Shown here: positions 12,262-24,030 of the stretch, piece after piece | How the letters are laid out: each line of letters starts with the position of its first letter | How positions within the stretch are numbered: the stretch's first letter is position 1 | DNA from: Nymphaea colorata | Taxonomy: Eukaryota > Streptophyta > Magnoliopsida > Nymphaeales > Nymphaeaceae | Assembly (NCBI RefSeq): GCF_008831285.2 | Contig: NC_045148.1 | Location: forward strand, 17,913,002 to 17,973,001 | Length of the DNA stretch: 60,000 nucleotides | Direction: 5' to 3' | The notes under the pieces: generated by a model | The model's database searches: none | What the model was told of the DNA's origin: nothing | Seen by the model: only the letters and a program-made list of their open reading frames with translations | Position numbers and translations under genes: made by a program

Positions 12262-13976
12262 CTTTATAAGAGAATATCATTCGTTCCAACTCTTCTGAGA
12301 TCTAAGGCTGGTTTGAACTCTACACTTGGTGGGACTGGGTTTTTAAACAAACAGTGAATTTCAAATCCACTTCCACGAGCAAAAACTCACGAATCTGAAG
12401 CCCAATTGACGGAGTTGGGAGCGGTCTTAGTAGTTCAAATCTTCAGATATGAGATTCTCAGTGACGTCAAGTCACCTTGATTTTAAGTTCCGGACGCAAA
12501 CAAGCATAACCGTAATAAAGTGGACCTTATGTGAGCTCTTGGCAATGCAACTCCCATAAGTAATTCAAGCCCTGTTCTGCCTTGTTGTTTGGTTCTTAAC
12601 CAGTTTTGGGATTGCATGTTCGAAGTTCTCTTTGAACTAGACCTTGGGAGTACATATTTGGGATGTTGTTAGATAGGAAAATATATCCTGGAAATGTTTT
12701 ACCTGATTAACTTATTTCTATAATGAGGGTAAAAATGTTCACTTATATATTATAGTTGAAACGGGTCCTTGAGGTGAGTTGCGATAAAAAAAAAACATAG
12801 GCTTCCGGCAGGAACTTTGTTCCTCGTTTGATTGAGATAAAGTTATCTCACTTATCTTCAGGCATGTTTTAATGGTGGAAGGGAATGTAGCTTCCTCTAA
12901 TATTATTTTGTCCATGCCACATTCCACACACTAGACCCCACCCCAAAGACGCCATTATGTCCATTAATAGATTTTTCTTTCTTTTCTTGAGGTATTTCTG
13001 AAAGCAAACCATAAAAGTTTATATATCTTTTTTTGGTCATTTTTTTAAGTCTAGTGTAGCTCTCGTGCACATGGACAGGCTGTATACGTGTAGATCTAGA
13101 AAAAGGAGAGAGTGACAAGTTATCCAAATTACAGAAACATTTTTCCCCTCTAATGGTCGTCGAAGAGAATATTGTTCTAATAGAAAAATGACACCATAAT
13201 CATTTTTGAATTATTTGGCTAAAAAATACTCATAATATATTTATCAAGAGTGAAACAATAAGAAAAATGTGTCTAGCATTTTCACCATCGAGTATTAGTT
13301 CATACTTTTTTTTATTGTTTTTCTCTCAACATTTCATGTGATTCAGATGAATGTCCTTGTTTAAATGGCTGGGTGATATTTAAATGGCTCCAAGACTCTA
13401 GATATCAACAGTCATTATTCATTCCTTACATAAATAAAAAGGTTAAAAATAGCGAAGTAATAAATTGTAATGGTAAAAACAAAACATGGCAGGTAATAGT
13501 TACGCTCGCATAAATAAATATAAACGAATACATCAGGAAAAGGCAAACTCAAAAATGAAAAATTTCCCTCACATAAACGAAATTCCAATGAAACTAAAAT
13601 CTGCTAGCCGTTCATTCCGGTGGGATACGCTTTGGTCATGCGAATCATCACTTTCATCGGGACTGTTTCAATGCAATTATTGATGCAGTGGCGGTGAGAT
13701 CTTCTTTTATAAATGCATTTCTGAATATTTTTAATGTACAAGGAATATTATAAGTAGTAATTAACTAATACCCAAAAATAAACATGTCGTGTCAATTGGC
13801 ATTTACCTCCTCAAGCGCCATGTTTGGCACCAAGAATAAATGATTCCTTACTTTCAAAAATTATCGTCCACCATTTATCGTTTCTGCAGAAATAACGTGT
13901 AAGTCTTCATCCTTGGGATGATGTTCTAAGCCTAGCGGTAAATGCAATTAAATTGGCTAACCAATGCAATCAATCT

Positions 13977-14152
13977 CAGCGGAAGAGGGAGGAAGGCTGC
14001 CTATGGCTTGCCCCCACCCCAATTAACAGAATAAAAAAAATAAAAAATTTTAGTTGAGTAATATATTTTTGAATTCTGATTTAGTTTGGTCCTACCCGAA
14101 TAAATTGAGTCATTTGACCCACTATTAAAAAAAAATAGTATCTTCGCCCTTG
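13977..14152. mobile_element. hAT-type MITE, copy 5 (block A only)
   Basis: A 176-bp insertion flanked by 8-bp repeats ATCAATCT (13,969-13,976 and 14,154-14,161). The orthologous stretch of block B (near 20,305-20,320) has a single ATCAATCT and no element, giving a direct empty-site comparison. The ends CAGCGGAAGA and TTCGCCCTTG are weak forms of the local hAT MITE termini. It lies only ~36 bp upstream of the gene 3 TATA box. Confidence 0.75.
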
Positions 14153-14196
14153 AATCAATCTTTGCTACCCATATGCCTATGACCCTCATTGATGCC

Positions 14197-14203
14197 TATA
14201 AAT
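14197..14203 (+). promoter_or_regulatory. TATA box of nsLTP2 gene 3
   Basis: TATAAAT in GATGCCTATAAATTGC, 64 nt before the ATG and identical in context to gene 4. Confidence 0.7.
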
Positions 14204-14266
14204 TGCTGGGGAAGCTACCATTCTTTCTCATTCTTTCTTGCTTTCCTTTTCCTCAGCTCCATCACC

Positions 14267-14554
14267 ATGGAAATGAAGCTGAAATCCACTGCCATCATCT
14301 GCTCCTTCCTCATGGTCCTGCTTCTTGGCAACGTGTTGCCATCCGCTGCTCAGTGTGGCAACCTCCAGATACTCGTCAACTGTGATGATGCTTACCGGGG
14401 CGCACCCCCGACTCAGGCTTGCTGCAGTGCCCTCTATTCTCTACTTCCATGTTTCTGCTACTACGCAAGGAACCCTCAGTTTTCACAGGTCATATATGGC
14501 CCCATTGGCCAAAGGATTTCTAAAGGCTGCCGCATCCCATATCCTCGTTGCTAG
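14267..14554 (+). CDS. Type-2 non-specific lipid transfer protein (gene 3)
   Basis: Intronless 95-aa secreted lipid-transfer precursor. The signal peptide spans residues 1-29, with core FLMVLLLGNVLP and a predicted cut after PSAAQ. The eight-cysteine pattern is C-x8-C-x12-CC-x8-C-F-C-x23-C-x6-C, type 2 with one extra residue between cysteines 1 and 2 compared with genes 1 and 2. The ATG in ACCATGG is a good plant start context; the frame is open upstream but the signal peptide fixes the start. It is the tandem paralogue of gene 4: 84 of 95 residues agree, the signal peptides are identical, and all differences lie in the mature domain. Unusual acidic residues follow cysteine 2 (DD here, YG in gene 4). 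Confidence 0.9.
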   Translation: MEMKLKSTAIICSFLMVLLLGNVLPSAAQCGNLQILVNCDDAYRGAPPTQACCSALYSLLPCFCYYARNPQFSQVIYGPIGQRISKGCRIPYPRC

Positions 14555-14999
14555 GTAGGAGAAGTTGCCACAGGCGCAGCTAGTGCCACAAATAAGGCCT
14601 TTGTGATATCCACCATGGACAGCTAGATGTTGTTTACTCTTATTGTCCTTGTGTTTGGTTTGTGCTCTTTGTTGTTGTCTTTCTACTGGCTTTTGTGCCG
14701 ATTGTGTACTTCCATTGTTTTTGTGAGTATCGTGCCACAGTCTAGTTTTTCTTCTTACAAAAACAGTGTGCCCTTGTTAATGATCTCATTTCATGCTTTC
14801 ATGTTGCATGATGAGTAGTTTTCTTACAATAAAAGAAAAAGGTTGTTCGTAGAACTTAAAGTTCTCTACAGAATTGAAATACCAAAAACAGAGTTGGTCC
14901 TTTGTTATACGCCTTTTTGAAACACGCAATGTACTCCTAGTATCGTTGGTTATGGCTTTATAACCCTTTAGTGCGAGAAGTTTCTCGACTTCTTGTTCG
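14555..14999. other. 3' flank of nsLTP2 gene 3
   Basis: Conserved with the flank of gene 4 (20,738-21,230). Holds the probable 3' UTR, with AATAAAAG near 14,828 as a possible polyadenylation signal. No second gene is seen. Confidence 0.5.
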
Positions 15000-17885
15000 C
15001 ATCTTCAAAAATATTTGGTTTTTAGAGTGCTCCAAAAAAATGAGGGTTTATTTTAAAAGAGAGAGAAAAGGATTCGCTCGTCAGTACGAAGATGGACCGT
15101 TCCTGACGCCTTTACCGGTGCTAACCAACCCAAGAGTTATGTTTATATTTGATGCATTTCATTTTTTCTTAAACATTTTTTTTATTCTAAATATGGTGTG
15201 GTGTTTGATAAAATATTGAAAAATTGATATTTCAAAATTTTGAGAAAGTTTTGAAGAATGAGTATAAAACATTTTGATTTGAAAAATTTTGAAATGGAAA
15301 GTATTTACAAATATTGTTCGGAAACATTTGAAGATCACCTTTTGAAGTCATTTTTGTATTCCCTTAAGACTTCAATTAAGTTTGAAATTTTGCTCTAATT
15401 TGGTTACTACCTAGTTAGAGCTCCTTGCTTACGTTCTTTTAGAGATGTTTTTGTGATCATTTGTGATGTTAAGTAAATATGAATGTATGCATTGGTCCTA
15501 TATGGTTAGAGGAAAATCATTCATTGCTACTATGACATTCATTTAAAAACATTTCTACAACCACATACATCTAAATTTTTCATGTTATAATTATCATAAA
15601 TATTTTTATGACGAAAAAAAAGTTTTTGAAAATAGATTGGGGTTATAAACCATCAAGCATGATTTCAATATTTGGTCATTACTTGAGTTTTGGTCTTAGT
15701 GAAGTTGGCAAATAAGAAATTAAACCTTAAATCTTGAAAAAAAATATTCAAAAAAATGGAAAAGATGAAAGACTTTCATAGAGAGAAAATGAGATCACAA
15801 AATAGAAAATATTTGTAGAAAGAAAGAAAGATATGTATACATATACATACTTATATGTATATATCTACATATATATACATACATGAAAGTTTTATGAAAA
15901 GCGAATATTTAATCGAATGAAGAGTGAGAAGAAAATTTTAGAAAAGAGAGAAAGAGAGATTTTAGAGAAAAAGAAACTCTAAAGAGAAAAAGAGAGAGAT
16001 ATATATAAGTATATATATTCATATATATGTATATGAAAATTTGTGAAAGTAAAAAGAGAAAGACAAAAGGAGATAGTCATGTGCACATATACATATATAA
16101 CATGTATATATGTTTATGTATTCATGAGAGTTAAAATCAAAGAAATGATTTGAAAATATCCGACTTCAATTTTTATGTAGGTCGGGGAGAAACTTGGGCT
16201 CTAGCAAGAGCCTAAGCTAAGTCTCTATTACTGCATTAAAGGGGGTTCTTACTTTCGAAAATCTTTTAGAAAATATGATTCTAAATACTTTTGTATGTAC
16301 ACATAAAAAACATTATTAGCTTGTTGGCTACAAGAGAATATATTTCTTTCACGGTTGTGTATAGAAGAAAATCAAACATACATGAAATAAAGAGCAACGT
16401 AGAAAACATTTATTGGGATCCATAATCGGGTGATTAAGAAAGAAACTAAACATAAGAATGACATGAAAAATGCATATCAACATGTACAAATTTGTGAGAG
16501 GTTTTTTTGGGTTGGACAAGTCTCAACCTCAAAAATCAACATAAGAATGAAGAAATGCCAAACAAACATTCAATCTTACCGTGCATTTGCTCATTAATTA
16601 AATAAAATTAATACATCATGCATAAGCATCATCTCAAACATAAATGACGAGTAAAGCAATGTAATAAGCATATTCTTGGAAATGAATAAGGGGATGTAAT
16701 TTATTTTGCCTTGCTTATACTTCCAGTACAATCAAGATGTAGCTCTCGCTTTCAGATTGAAAATAATTTGAGTTTTCTTACATGGCCATGGGGAGGTGGC
16801 AATGGAAAATGAAAATGGAATAAGGATTACATACCTCTAAAATCTTCTCATGCTCTATTGAAGAATTTGAACTTGAAGAAGAACAACAAGAAAAGAAGAG
16901 AGAAATGAAAAACAAGAGTCAAATCTTCAAGTAAAAAATTATATGAAATTCCCCAAATGGTTAGCCTATGCGAAGAGGGAAGATTGTGGGTGTATTAATA
17001 GAAGATTTTGGAACCAAAATTCAAATTTTTATTTTTATTAATTTAACAAGATTTTTGTGAATTTTAAGTATTTTGGAATGATTTTTTATTTTTGTTAAAA
17101 TAAATTTTGACTAAGTGGGATTGGCCACTAGCCCTTTAAACCCTTCTTTGGGGTGTGGGCAGAGCTAACGCCCACCCAGCCAGGCCAAGACCGCCCTCCA
17201 AGGGGCGATTATTCATCAAAATAGGAGGTCTCGGTGCACCAGGCGTTGTTTGCACTGTGCGAGTGCGGGAGCGCGTCACACGGCACTCACGAGCACGCCG
17301 GCGTGTGCTCCTTTTTAAAGAAAAACAAGATAAAACAAAATCAAATCAAATGCATAAATAATAAATAAATAAAGATTGTTCATATAAGAAGCTTAAAACA
17401 ATTTTTTATTTAAAATGTGAAAAAAAATGATTTTTGTTGCAAATGGGCAGCCCGCTCCTCGTTTTAAATCCGGATTGAGTTCGATTTGTCGTTGATGCAT
17501 TCTAGTGAGTGGTTTAAGCTTCAAAAACATATTTTTGGTGCGAGGACGAAACATAAAACAATATGAAGGTATGTGCACACGCTCACAACGCTCATAGCAC
17601 CAGACTTTGTTGGTTGAAACTCAATTTTGGATCTCAACTTGGGTTTTGGATCGAATTTAGATTCTTGAATTTGAATATTATGTTTGAACTTGAGTTTGAA
17701 TTTGAATTTTGTGTTTGGAATCAGACAAAGGTTTAGAAGTTCATTTTGGATTGAATAGTTGCGAATTTATTTTGGGTTTAGGATTGTGCTTAAAGCCCAA
17801 GAATTAAATACAGATGAAATAATTGAGATTTGAGTGAAAATGAAATACACCTTTTTTAAAAAAAAAAAAATTGCTGTGATTACAC
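15000..17885. other. ~2.9-kb segment in block A, absent from block B
   Basis: Block A reads through this segment between points that are nearly adjacent in block B (about 21,235-21,245). It is either an insertion in A or a deletion from B. It contains AT-rich DNA, ATGTATATAC-type simple repeats (15,830-16,130), purine-rich GAGAGAAA runs, and a GC-rich patch at 17,140-17,320. I see no transposase, reverse transcriptase, LTRs or clear target duplication, so its nature is open. Confidence 0.6.
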
Positions 17886-18455
17886 TTTCATTGTGCTGTG
17901 GAAGTATAAAGTATTCTCACGGTTTCCACATAGAGTGACAACCATTAATGCGAGACGTTGTTGGCCTCTCACTGTGCCTCCGTAGTTGAGAACCTGACAG
18001 ATGAGAAGGGAGAGTTAAAAGATACAGTAAAAAGTTTTTTACTTTATCAGATCCAAGAATCTGCAATCTTCTCAGTGCGTCCGGACATAAGCACTTCAAT
18101 GGAATTATGTATTTCGATCTGTACGAGCTCAACTCATGAATATTAAAAACAGAAAAAAAAATATGTTATTTGCCATTTTGTATGCTCTTCCTTTATTTTC
18201 ATGAACTTAAAAATATATATTGCCCTGTATGTTGCTGGCAGAAAGATACGAAACCAGCAATGTTCAATGTGGTGCTAAAAATTGGCCAATTAAGTTATTT
18301 TGCTCCATGGTCCATTCAGTAGCCACATTTCTTTTAATGAATACGATGACGGAGTACCGACTAGAGTTTGAAACCGTTCAGCCGGATCTAAAGAAGAAAT
18401 TGTGGCCGTCAGTAACCAGATTTGGATGTTGTATGTGGCTTATATTAAATAACTA
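17886..18455. other. Distal end of block A
   Basis: Homologous to 21,240-21,775. It includes an open stretch at 17,958-18,146 that is the frame-disrupted counterpart of the frame at 21,302-21,490. Confidence 0.5.
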
Positions 18456-20349
18456 AGAAGCACTAAATATAAAATGTTAAATTTTAAGGGGTACCAACAT
18501 GTAAGTGAAAAAAATTACTCAAAAATATTAATTACAAATTTAAAAAATATATAGATTGTATGTGGGCAATTGCCCACACGTGGGCCACACCCCTCTTTAC
18601 CCCTGCTTTATAAGAGAATATCATTAGTTCCAATTGTTCTGAGATCTAAGGCCGGTTTGAACTCTCTACACTTGGAGGGACTCGGTTTTTAAACAAACAG
18701 TGAATTTCAAATCCACTTTCACGAGCAAAAACTAACGAATCTGAAGCCCAATTGAGGGAGTTGGAAGCGGTCTTAGTAGTTCAAATCTTCAGATATGAGA
18801 TTCTCAGTGACGTCAAGTCACCTTGATTCTAAGTTCCGGACGCAAACAAGCATAACCTTAATAAAGTGGACCTTATGTGAGCTCTTGGCAATGCAATTCA
18901 AGCCCTGTTTCTGCCTTGTTGTTTGGTTCTTAACCAGTTTTGGGATTGCATGTTCGAAGTTGTCTTTGAACTAGGCCTTGGGAGTACATATTTGGGATGT
19001 TGTTAGAAAGGAAAATATATCCCAGAAATGTTTTATCTGATTAACTTATCTCTATTATGAGGGTAAAAATGATCACTTATATATGACAGTTGAAACAGGT
19101 CCTTGAGCTGAGTTGCGATAACAGAACATAGGCTTCCGGCATGAAATTTGTTCCTCGTTTGATTGAGATAAAGTTATCTAACTTATCTTCAGGCATGTTT
19201 TAATGGTGGAAGGGAATGTAGCTTTCTCTAATATTATTTTGTCCATGCTACATTCCACGCACTGGACCCCATCCCAAGGACGCCATTATGTCCATTATAT
19301 TTTATTATAATTTTTCAACACTGAAACTAGGCTTATATATATATATATATGCATTTTTTTAATAGGGTCTTTGACGATACAAATTTATTTATATAAAAAA
19401 ACGAGACGTAGATGGCTGATTTCAGGTAAAGGCTTGGATTGCATTGGAAAAAATAAGTTTTACTAGAAAAAACATAAAAAGTAATTTAAAAAAAAAAAAG
19501 ACATTAGTAAAAGGCAGACCCAAACATGAAAAATTTCCCTAATATAAACGAAATTCCAATGAAACTAAAATCTGCTATCCATTCATTTTGGTGAGATAGA
19601 CGTATGAGCATCAATACCATTTGGTCATGCGAATCATCACTTTCATCGGGAATGTTTCAATGCAATTATTGATGTTGTGGCGGTGAGCTCTTCTTTTATA
19701 AATGCAATTTTGGCAGATGCCCAACCTACCGTTGGTTCCCTATGTGACTAATTACAAGGATTTTCTAGAAAACCTTCCATGGCAGCACTGCATTTGCAGA
19801 ACCCCTTGACAGGGCAGAAATCGCCAACCAGAAAACCCATGCTCTGCATTCCACATATAGATATGGCATTTCTGAGTATATTCAAGGAATATTATAAGTA
19901 ATAGTTAGCTAATAGCCAAACAAATATTTTACAAACATAAACATGTCGTGTCAACTGGCATTTACCTCCTCAAGCACCATGTTTGGCACCAAGAATAAAT
20001 GGTTCCTTACTTTAAAAAATTACTGTCCTCCATTTATGGTTTCTGCAGATGCTTATGCGGCAGGAGAAATATTTCCACCGGTTTTGCCATTTTTATCAGC
20101 CTTCATTTAACTCAGGCCAATGAAATCCAGAGGTAGTCGGTGAGTTCTTTTCTTGTTTTGTGTTTGTTCTTTTGGGACGAGACGCGTTCTTCAGTACAGA
20201 GCCTGCCTCATAAATGAAACTTGCGGTCCTACAGCCGACGCAAGACGCAAAGACCTAAGCCGAGCAGTAAATGCCATTCAATTGGACCAACCTCTAACCA
20301 ATGCAATCAATCTCCTGCTACCCATATGCCTCTGGCCCCCGTTGATGCC

Positions 20350-20356
20350 TATAAAT
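20350..20356 (+). promoter_or_regulatory. TATA box of nsLTP2 gene 4
   Basis: TATAAAT in GATGCCTATAAATTGC, 94 nt before the ATG; a ~30-bp longer leader than gene 3 separates them. Confidence 0.7.
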
Positions 20357-20449
20357 TGCCGGGGAAGCTGCCTTAGTTTCTCATTCTGCTCTCCCCATTC
20401 CTTCTTCCTTCCTGTAGTAAGCAGTTTCCTTTCCTTCGGCTCCATCACC

Positions 20450-20737
20450 ATGGAAATGAAGCTGAAATCTACTGCCATCATCTGCTCCTTCCTCATGGTC
20501 CTGCTTCTTGGCAACGTGTTGCCATCCGCTGCTCAGTGTGGAAACCTCCAGATACTCGCCCCCTGCTACGGTGCTTACCAGGGCGCACCCCCGACTCAGG
20601 CTTGCTGCAGTGCCCTCTATTCTCTACGCCCATGTTTCTGCTACTACGCAAGGAACCCTCAGTTTTCACAGATCATATATGGTCCCGTTGGCCAAAGGGT
20701 TTCTAACGGCTGCCGCATCTCATATCCTCGTTGCTAA
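20450..20737 (+). CDS. Type-2 non-specific lipid transfer protein (gene 4)
   Basis: Intronless 95-aa secreted lipid-transfer precursor with a signal peptide at residues 1-29 identical to gene 3. The mature domain has C-x8-C-x12-CC-x8-C-F-C-x23-C-x6-C, all eight cysteines present. The reading frame is open for a further 99 codons upstream, but that stretch covers the TATA box and leader, so the ATG in ACCATGG is taken as the start. Against gene 3 there are 11 amino-acid replacements and only about four silent differences by eye. The product should be a ~7-kDa extracellular lipid carrier; the ligand is unknown. Promoter and 3' flank are shared with gene 3, so overlapping expression is likely. 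Confidence 0.9.
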   Translation: MEMKLKSTAIICSFLMVLLLGNVLPSAAQCGNLQILAPCYGAYQGAPPTQACCSALYSLRPCFCYYARNPQFSQIIYGPVGQRVSNGCRISYPRC

Positions 20738-22075
20738 GTAGGAAAAGTTGGCACATGCGCAGCTAGTCCCACAAATAAGGCCTTAGTGATATCCGCCATG
20801 GACATCTAGATCTTGTTTACTCTATCGTCCTTGTGTTTGGTTTGTGCTTCTTGCTGTTGTCTTTCTGCTGGCTTTAGTGCCGATTGTGTACTTCGGTTCT
20901 TTTGCTGAGTATAGTGTGATTCACGGTCGAGTTTTGCTTCTTACAAGAAACAGCGCGCCCTTGTTAATGATCTGATTTCATGCTGCATGATGAGTAGTTT
21001 TCTGCATTTATTACAATAAAAAAAAGGATCTTCATAGAACTTTAAGTTCTCTACAGAATTGAAATACCAAAAATGCAAAAAGAGAGTTGGTCCTTTGTTA
21101 TTGGCCTTGAGACACGCAATGAACTCCTAGTATAAACGATACGCGTAAGGTTATGAGCTTACTGTTAGATTTCGACTTTCAAGCTTATATTTCACACAGG
21201 TTGTTAAAGAAAACCCTTTAACGTGAGAAGTTTCTCGTCTTCCATGGTGCTGTGTATTCTCCCTGTTTCCACACAGTGAAAACCATTAATGCGAGACGTC
21301 TTTGGCCTCTCACTGTGCCTCTGTCGTTCAGAATCTGACAGATGAGAAGGGCGAGTTAAAAGATACAGTAAAAAGTCTTTTACTTTGTCACCACCCTCAG
21401 GGATCCAAGAATCTGCAATCTTCTAAGTGCGTCCGCACACAAGACTTCAATGGAATTATGTATCTTGATCTGTACGAGCTCAACTCATGAATATTAAAAA
21501 ACAGAACTTTTGTATGCCCTTCCTTTATTTTCATGAACTTAAAAATATATATTGTCCTGTATGTTGCAGGCAGAAAGATAAGAAACCAGCAATGTTCAAT
21601 ATGGTGCTAAAAATTGGCCAATTAAGTTATTTTGCACCATGGTCCATCATTCAGTGGCTACAGTTTTAATGAGTACGATGTCGGAGTACCGACTAGAGTT
21701 TGAAACCGTTCAGCCGGATGTAACGAAGAAATTCTGGCCGAATCACTAACCAGATTTGGATGTTGTATGTGGTTTTATGACTGAGTCTGAATTTAAGTCG
21801 ACATCCGACTGAAATCCAATAAACGTTTGACTCTCTGACATATTAATGTGGGTCTGAAGTTGGTCAGATTTAAATTTAGTTGGAAAAATGTGGTTCAAAA
21901 CTAAGTCCAAATTTGAGTCTGATTGTGAAGAGACTATTAAGTGGACGCCGACGTTTTCTTTGTGCCACCATCAGCAGAAAAATTGCACTCTGCTGCAAAA
22001 CGACGTCGCATTCAGCTGCGCCTCTTGCTTTGCTTTTTACGCCATTAATGAAACGTCTGGTATTTAGCACTTCCC
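20738..22075. other. 3' flank of gene 4 and end of block B
   Basis: Contains the probable 3' UTR (AATAAAA near 21,015). A 62-codon frame at 21,302-21,490 is conserved in part with block A but is unrecognised, and the start of its track is not supported by a promoter. No further gene is seen. Confidence 0.45.
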
Positions 22076-22420
22076 ATTGAAACTTTTATTTTGGTTTCTG
22101 GGAAACAAAATCCTAAAGCGTATGCAATCTTATTGTTTGATCGACAACTGGAGCCATAAGAGCATAGGATTCTAAAGTGAGGGAGGGATGAAAAGATGCA
22201 AATTAAGTGGTTTCGCAGGGTTTTCAGAGCCCAGACAGCACTATTTTCACACCTGGGATTGAAATTTTTATTTTGGTTTGGGTAACACAATTTTAAAATC
22301 TATCAAATCTTCTTTCTTTTGAACAACGACCGGTGAGGTGCACACCAATGTAGAGTTCTAAACTGAGAGATGGAAAGAAATAAATCAAGTGGTTGTTCAA
22401 ATCAGGAATCGGAGAGGATG
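22076..22420. repeat. Diverged ~180-bp tandem duplication
   Basis: ATTGAAACTTTTATTTTGG (22,077) is repeated as ATTGAAATTTTTATTTTGG (22,257). Both are followed by matching text (CAATCTT, GACAACTGG/ACGACCGG, ATTCTAAA/GTTCTAAA, AAGTGGTT). Old tandem duplication without coding signal. Confidence 0.6.
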
Positions 22421-23776
22421 GAACTACAGGGATCTTACGATTAGTTTGGCTATCCCTTGTGCGATTCTCTCACAGCTCTTGCATTTGTACCGCTCCAGCA
22501 TGTTATGCTTAGTTACTGTTCTAATTAAATTACCCTTTTTCACTAGGAAAATGAAAAAGCAAACTAAGAACACAGAAATCTTAGGGGGACATGACATTGA
22601 TTGCACTGGCGAGAACAGAACTGAATGCACAGTTAGAATTTGATAAGACATTTATAATTAGATGGATATGAGGCATGGTTCCCATTCTTACCACGAATTA
22701 TAATTCATGGTAGATGAGAACTTAAAAAGTTAAAATGGATAGCCGTCAGAGCAACTCTCCAATTCATCTGCTTGGCAATATTCAGGCCATGATTCAGGGA
22801 CTTGAGAATTTCAATTTCGATAAACGCAAATGTCCAGACACAAACTTGGAAAGGTGTTGAGCTACGAATTATTACTGCTTCAAACTGCCTTACAGGCCTA
22901 TTCAATGCTTCCGAGTAATGCCAACCGACATCTGATGCCTACCCACTGATGCTCTGTGTCGGTCGGCTACAGAGAAATAAACACGGCCGACGACGGCCAC
23001 GAATTAGTCATTCGGCAAAAGGCTTATCCAAGTCCCACTAAAGACTTTCTTGCATCCATCGTCTCTGTCAAAGCAGTTACCTCACGGTAAACACTATACT
23101 TGGTAAAGATGGCAATTGTAATATTCCCTTATATATATATAGAAACTGTAGCATTTACTCTATGGACTTTCATATCTTTTAACTGCGAAGTCTGGTAATT
23201 AATTTATGCACCTAGCAAATCATTCAGATACCGCTTCAATCTCTTGTAAATGCTTTACCTTCTACATCAACGTACTGTCAGTAAAAGCAGTTGCAGAGGC
23301 TTCAAATTATCAGAAGCGTCGGAGCTCATGAACCTACCGACAGTAAATGCATCTGATGTTCCGATCTAACGTGCTCATATTCTCAAAACACTGAAGACCA
23401 GATGCACCCTGCATTGGCTCTAGATTCTTGAACACATTGAAAGCTAGATTGAGCGTGGTCCAAGGAACGGTGACATGTTTACTGCATCTGGATTTCAGGG
23501 AGCACATGCAATGACCACCACTCATTAGTTGAGTCCACCAAGAGAGTGTCCCCAGATCATATTGGCCGAGGGCTAAAATCAAGTGGCTCATAAACATGGA
23601 AGAATTCAATTCATGTTTGGCTAGTTGACGTTTTGTAATACGTCGCATCCTGTTTAAGCATGGGAAACGACAGATGACATGATTCGAAAGGGAAGGTTGT
23701 CACGATCACACGAAGAACCAAATATGGAGTTCTCAACGCTGGCCATTTTGCGTTTCTCTTAAAATGGTTTTGGGTA
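22421..23776. other. Left flank of the copia nest, no gene recognised
   Basis: A 104-codon open frame on the - strand at 23,334-23,648 has no motif I recognise and no paralogue in the window. It may be a fragment of an unknown gene or chance. Confidence 0.4.
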
Positions 23777-23781
23777 GAGAG

Positions 23782-24030
23782 TATTGGAAAGAAAAATCAG
23801 CCAGTGCAGATAGAATCAAGAAAATCTTTCCTGAATATCAGCAAGAAAAATCAACAAGTTAAATTACAAGAAAGAAATAATAATCTTTGCTTTTATTGTT
23901 GTAAATCAACAATTGTGATTTCCCAATCCCAAGATCTTTAGTACATCCATGCAAAATACCCTCTCTTCCTGCTTTTCATCTTCCTCCTTCTTTTCTCTTC
24001 TCCTCCTTTTCTCTTCTCACGCTTGTCTTC
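23782..24030 (+). repeat. Copia 5' LTR (incomplete)
   Basis: Matches the 3' LTR from TATTGGAAAG to CGCTTGTCTTC but lacks an internal stretch (the TATACATACCTGTAAATTTG region of the 3' LTR) and the last three bases ACA. The sequence that follows has no tRNA primer site, so the element is broken here. Confidence 0.75.

Larger units (their letters stand above)
12112..18430. repeat. Tandem duplication, block A (with nsLTP2 gene 3)
   Basis: Homologous to 18,456-21,775. Shared landmarks in the same order: the MITE interior, GATCTCAGATATGAG-type text near 12,440/18,790, the CATTCCACAC segment near 12,915/19,250, the nsLTP2 gene, and the GCGAGACG segment near 17,950/21,290. Block A differs by about 2.9 kb at 15,000-17,885 and by a MITE at 13,977-14,152. 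Confidence 0.85.
18456..21775. repeat. Tandem duplication, block B (with nsLTP2 gene 4)
   Basis: Directly follows block A and repeats its landmarks in order. It begins inside the MITE sequence (AGCACTAAATATAAAATG) rather than at the MITE end. A stretch of about 160 bp at 19,708-19,865 is present here and not in block A. Confidence 0.85.

Noticed and set aside
20153-20449. N-terminal extension of nsLTP2 gene 4 to a 194-codon protein
   Set aside because: The extension spans the TATA box and leader, is not conserved in gene 3, and would bury the signal peptide.
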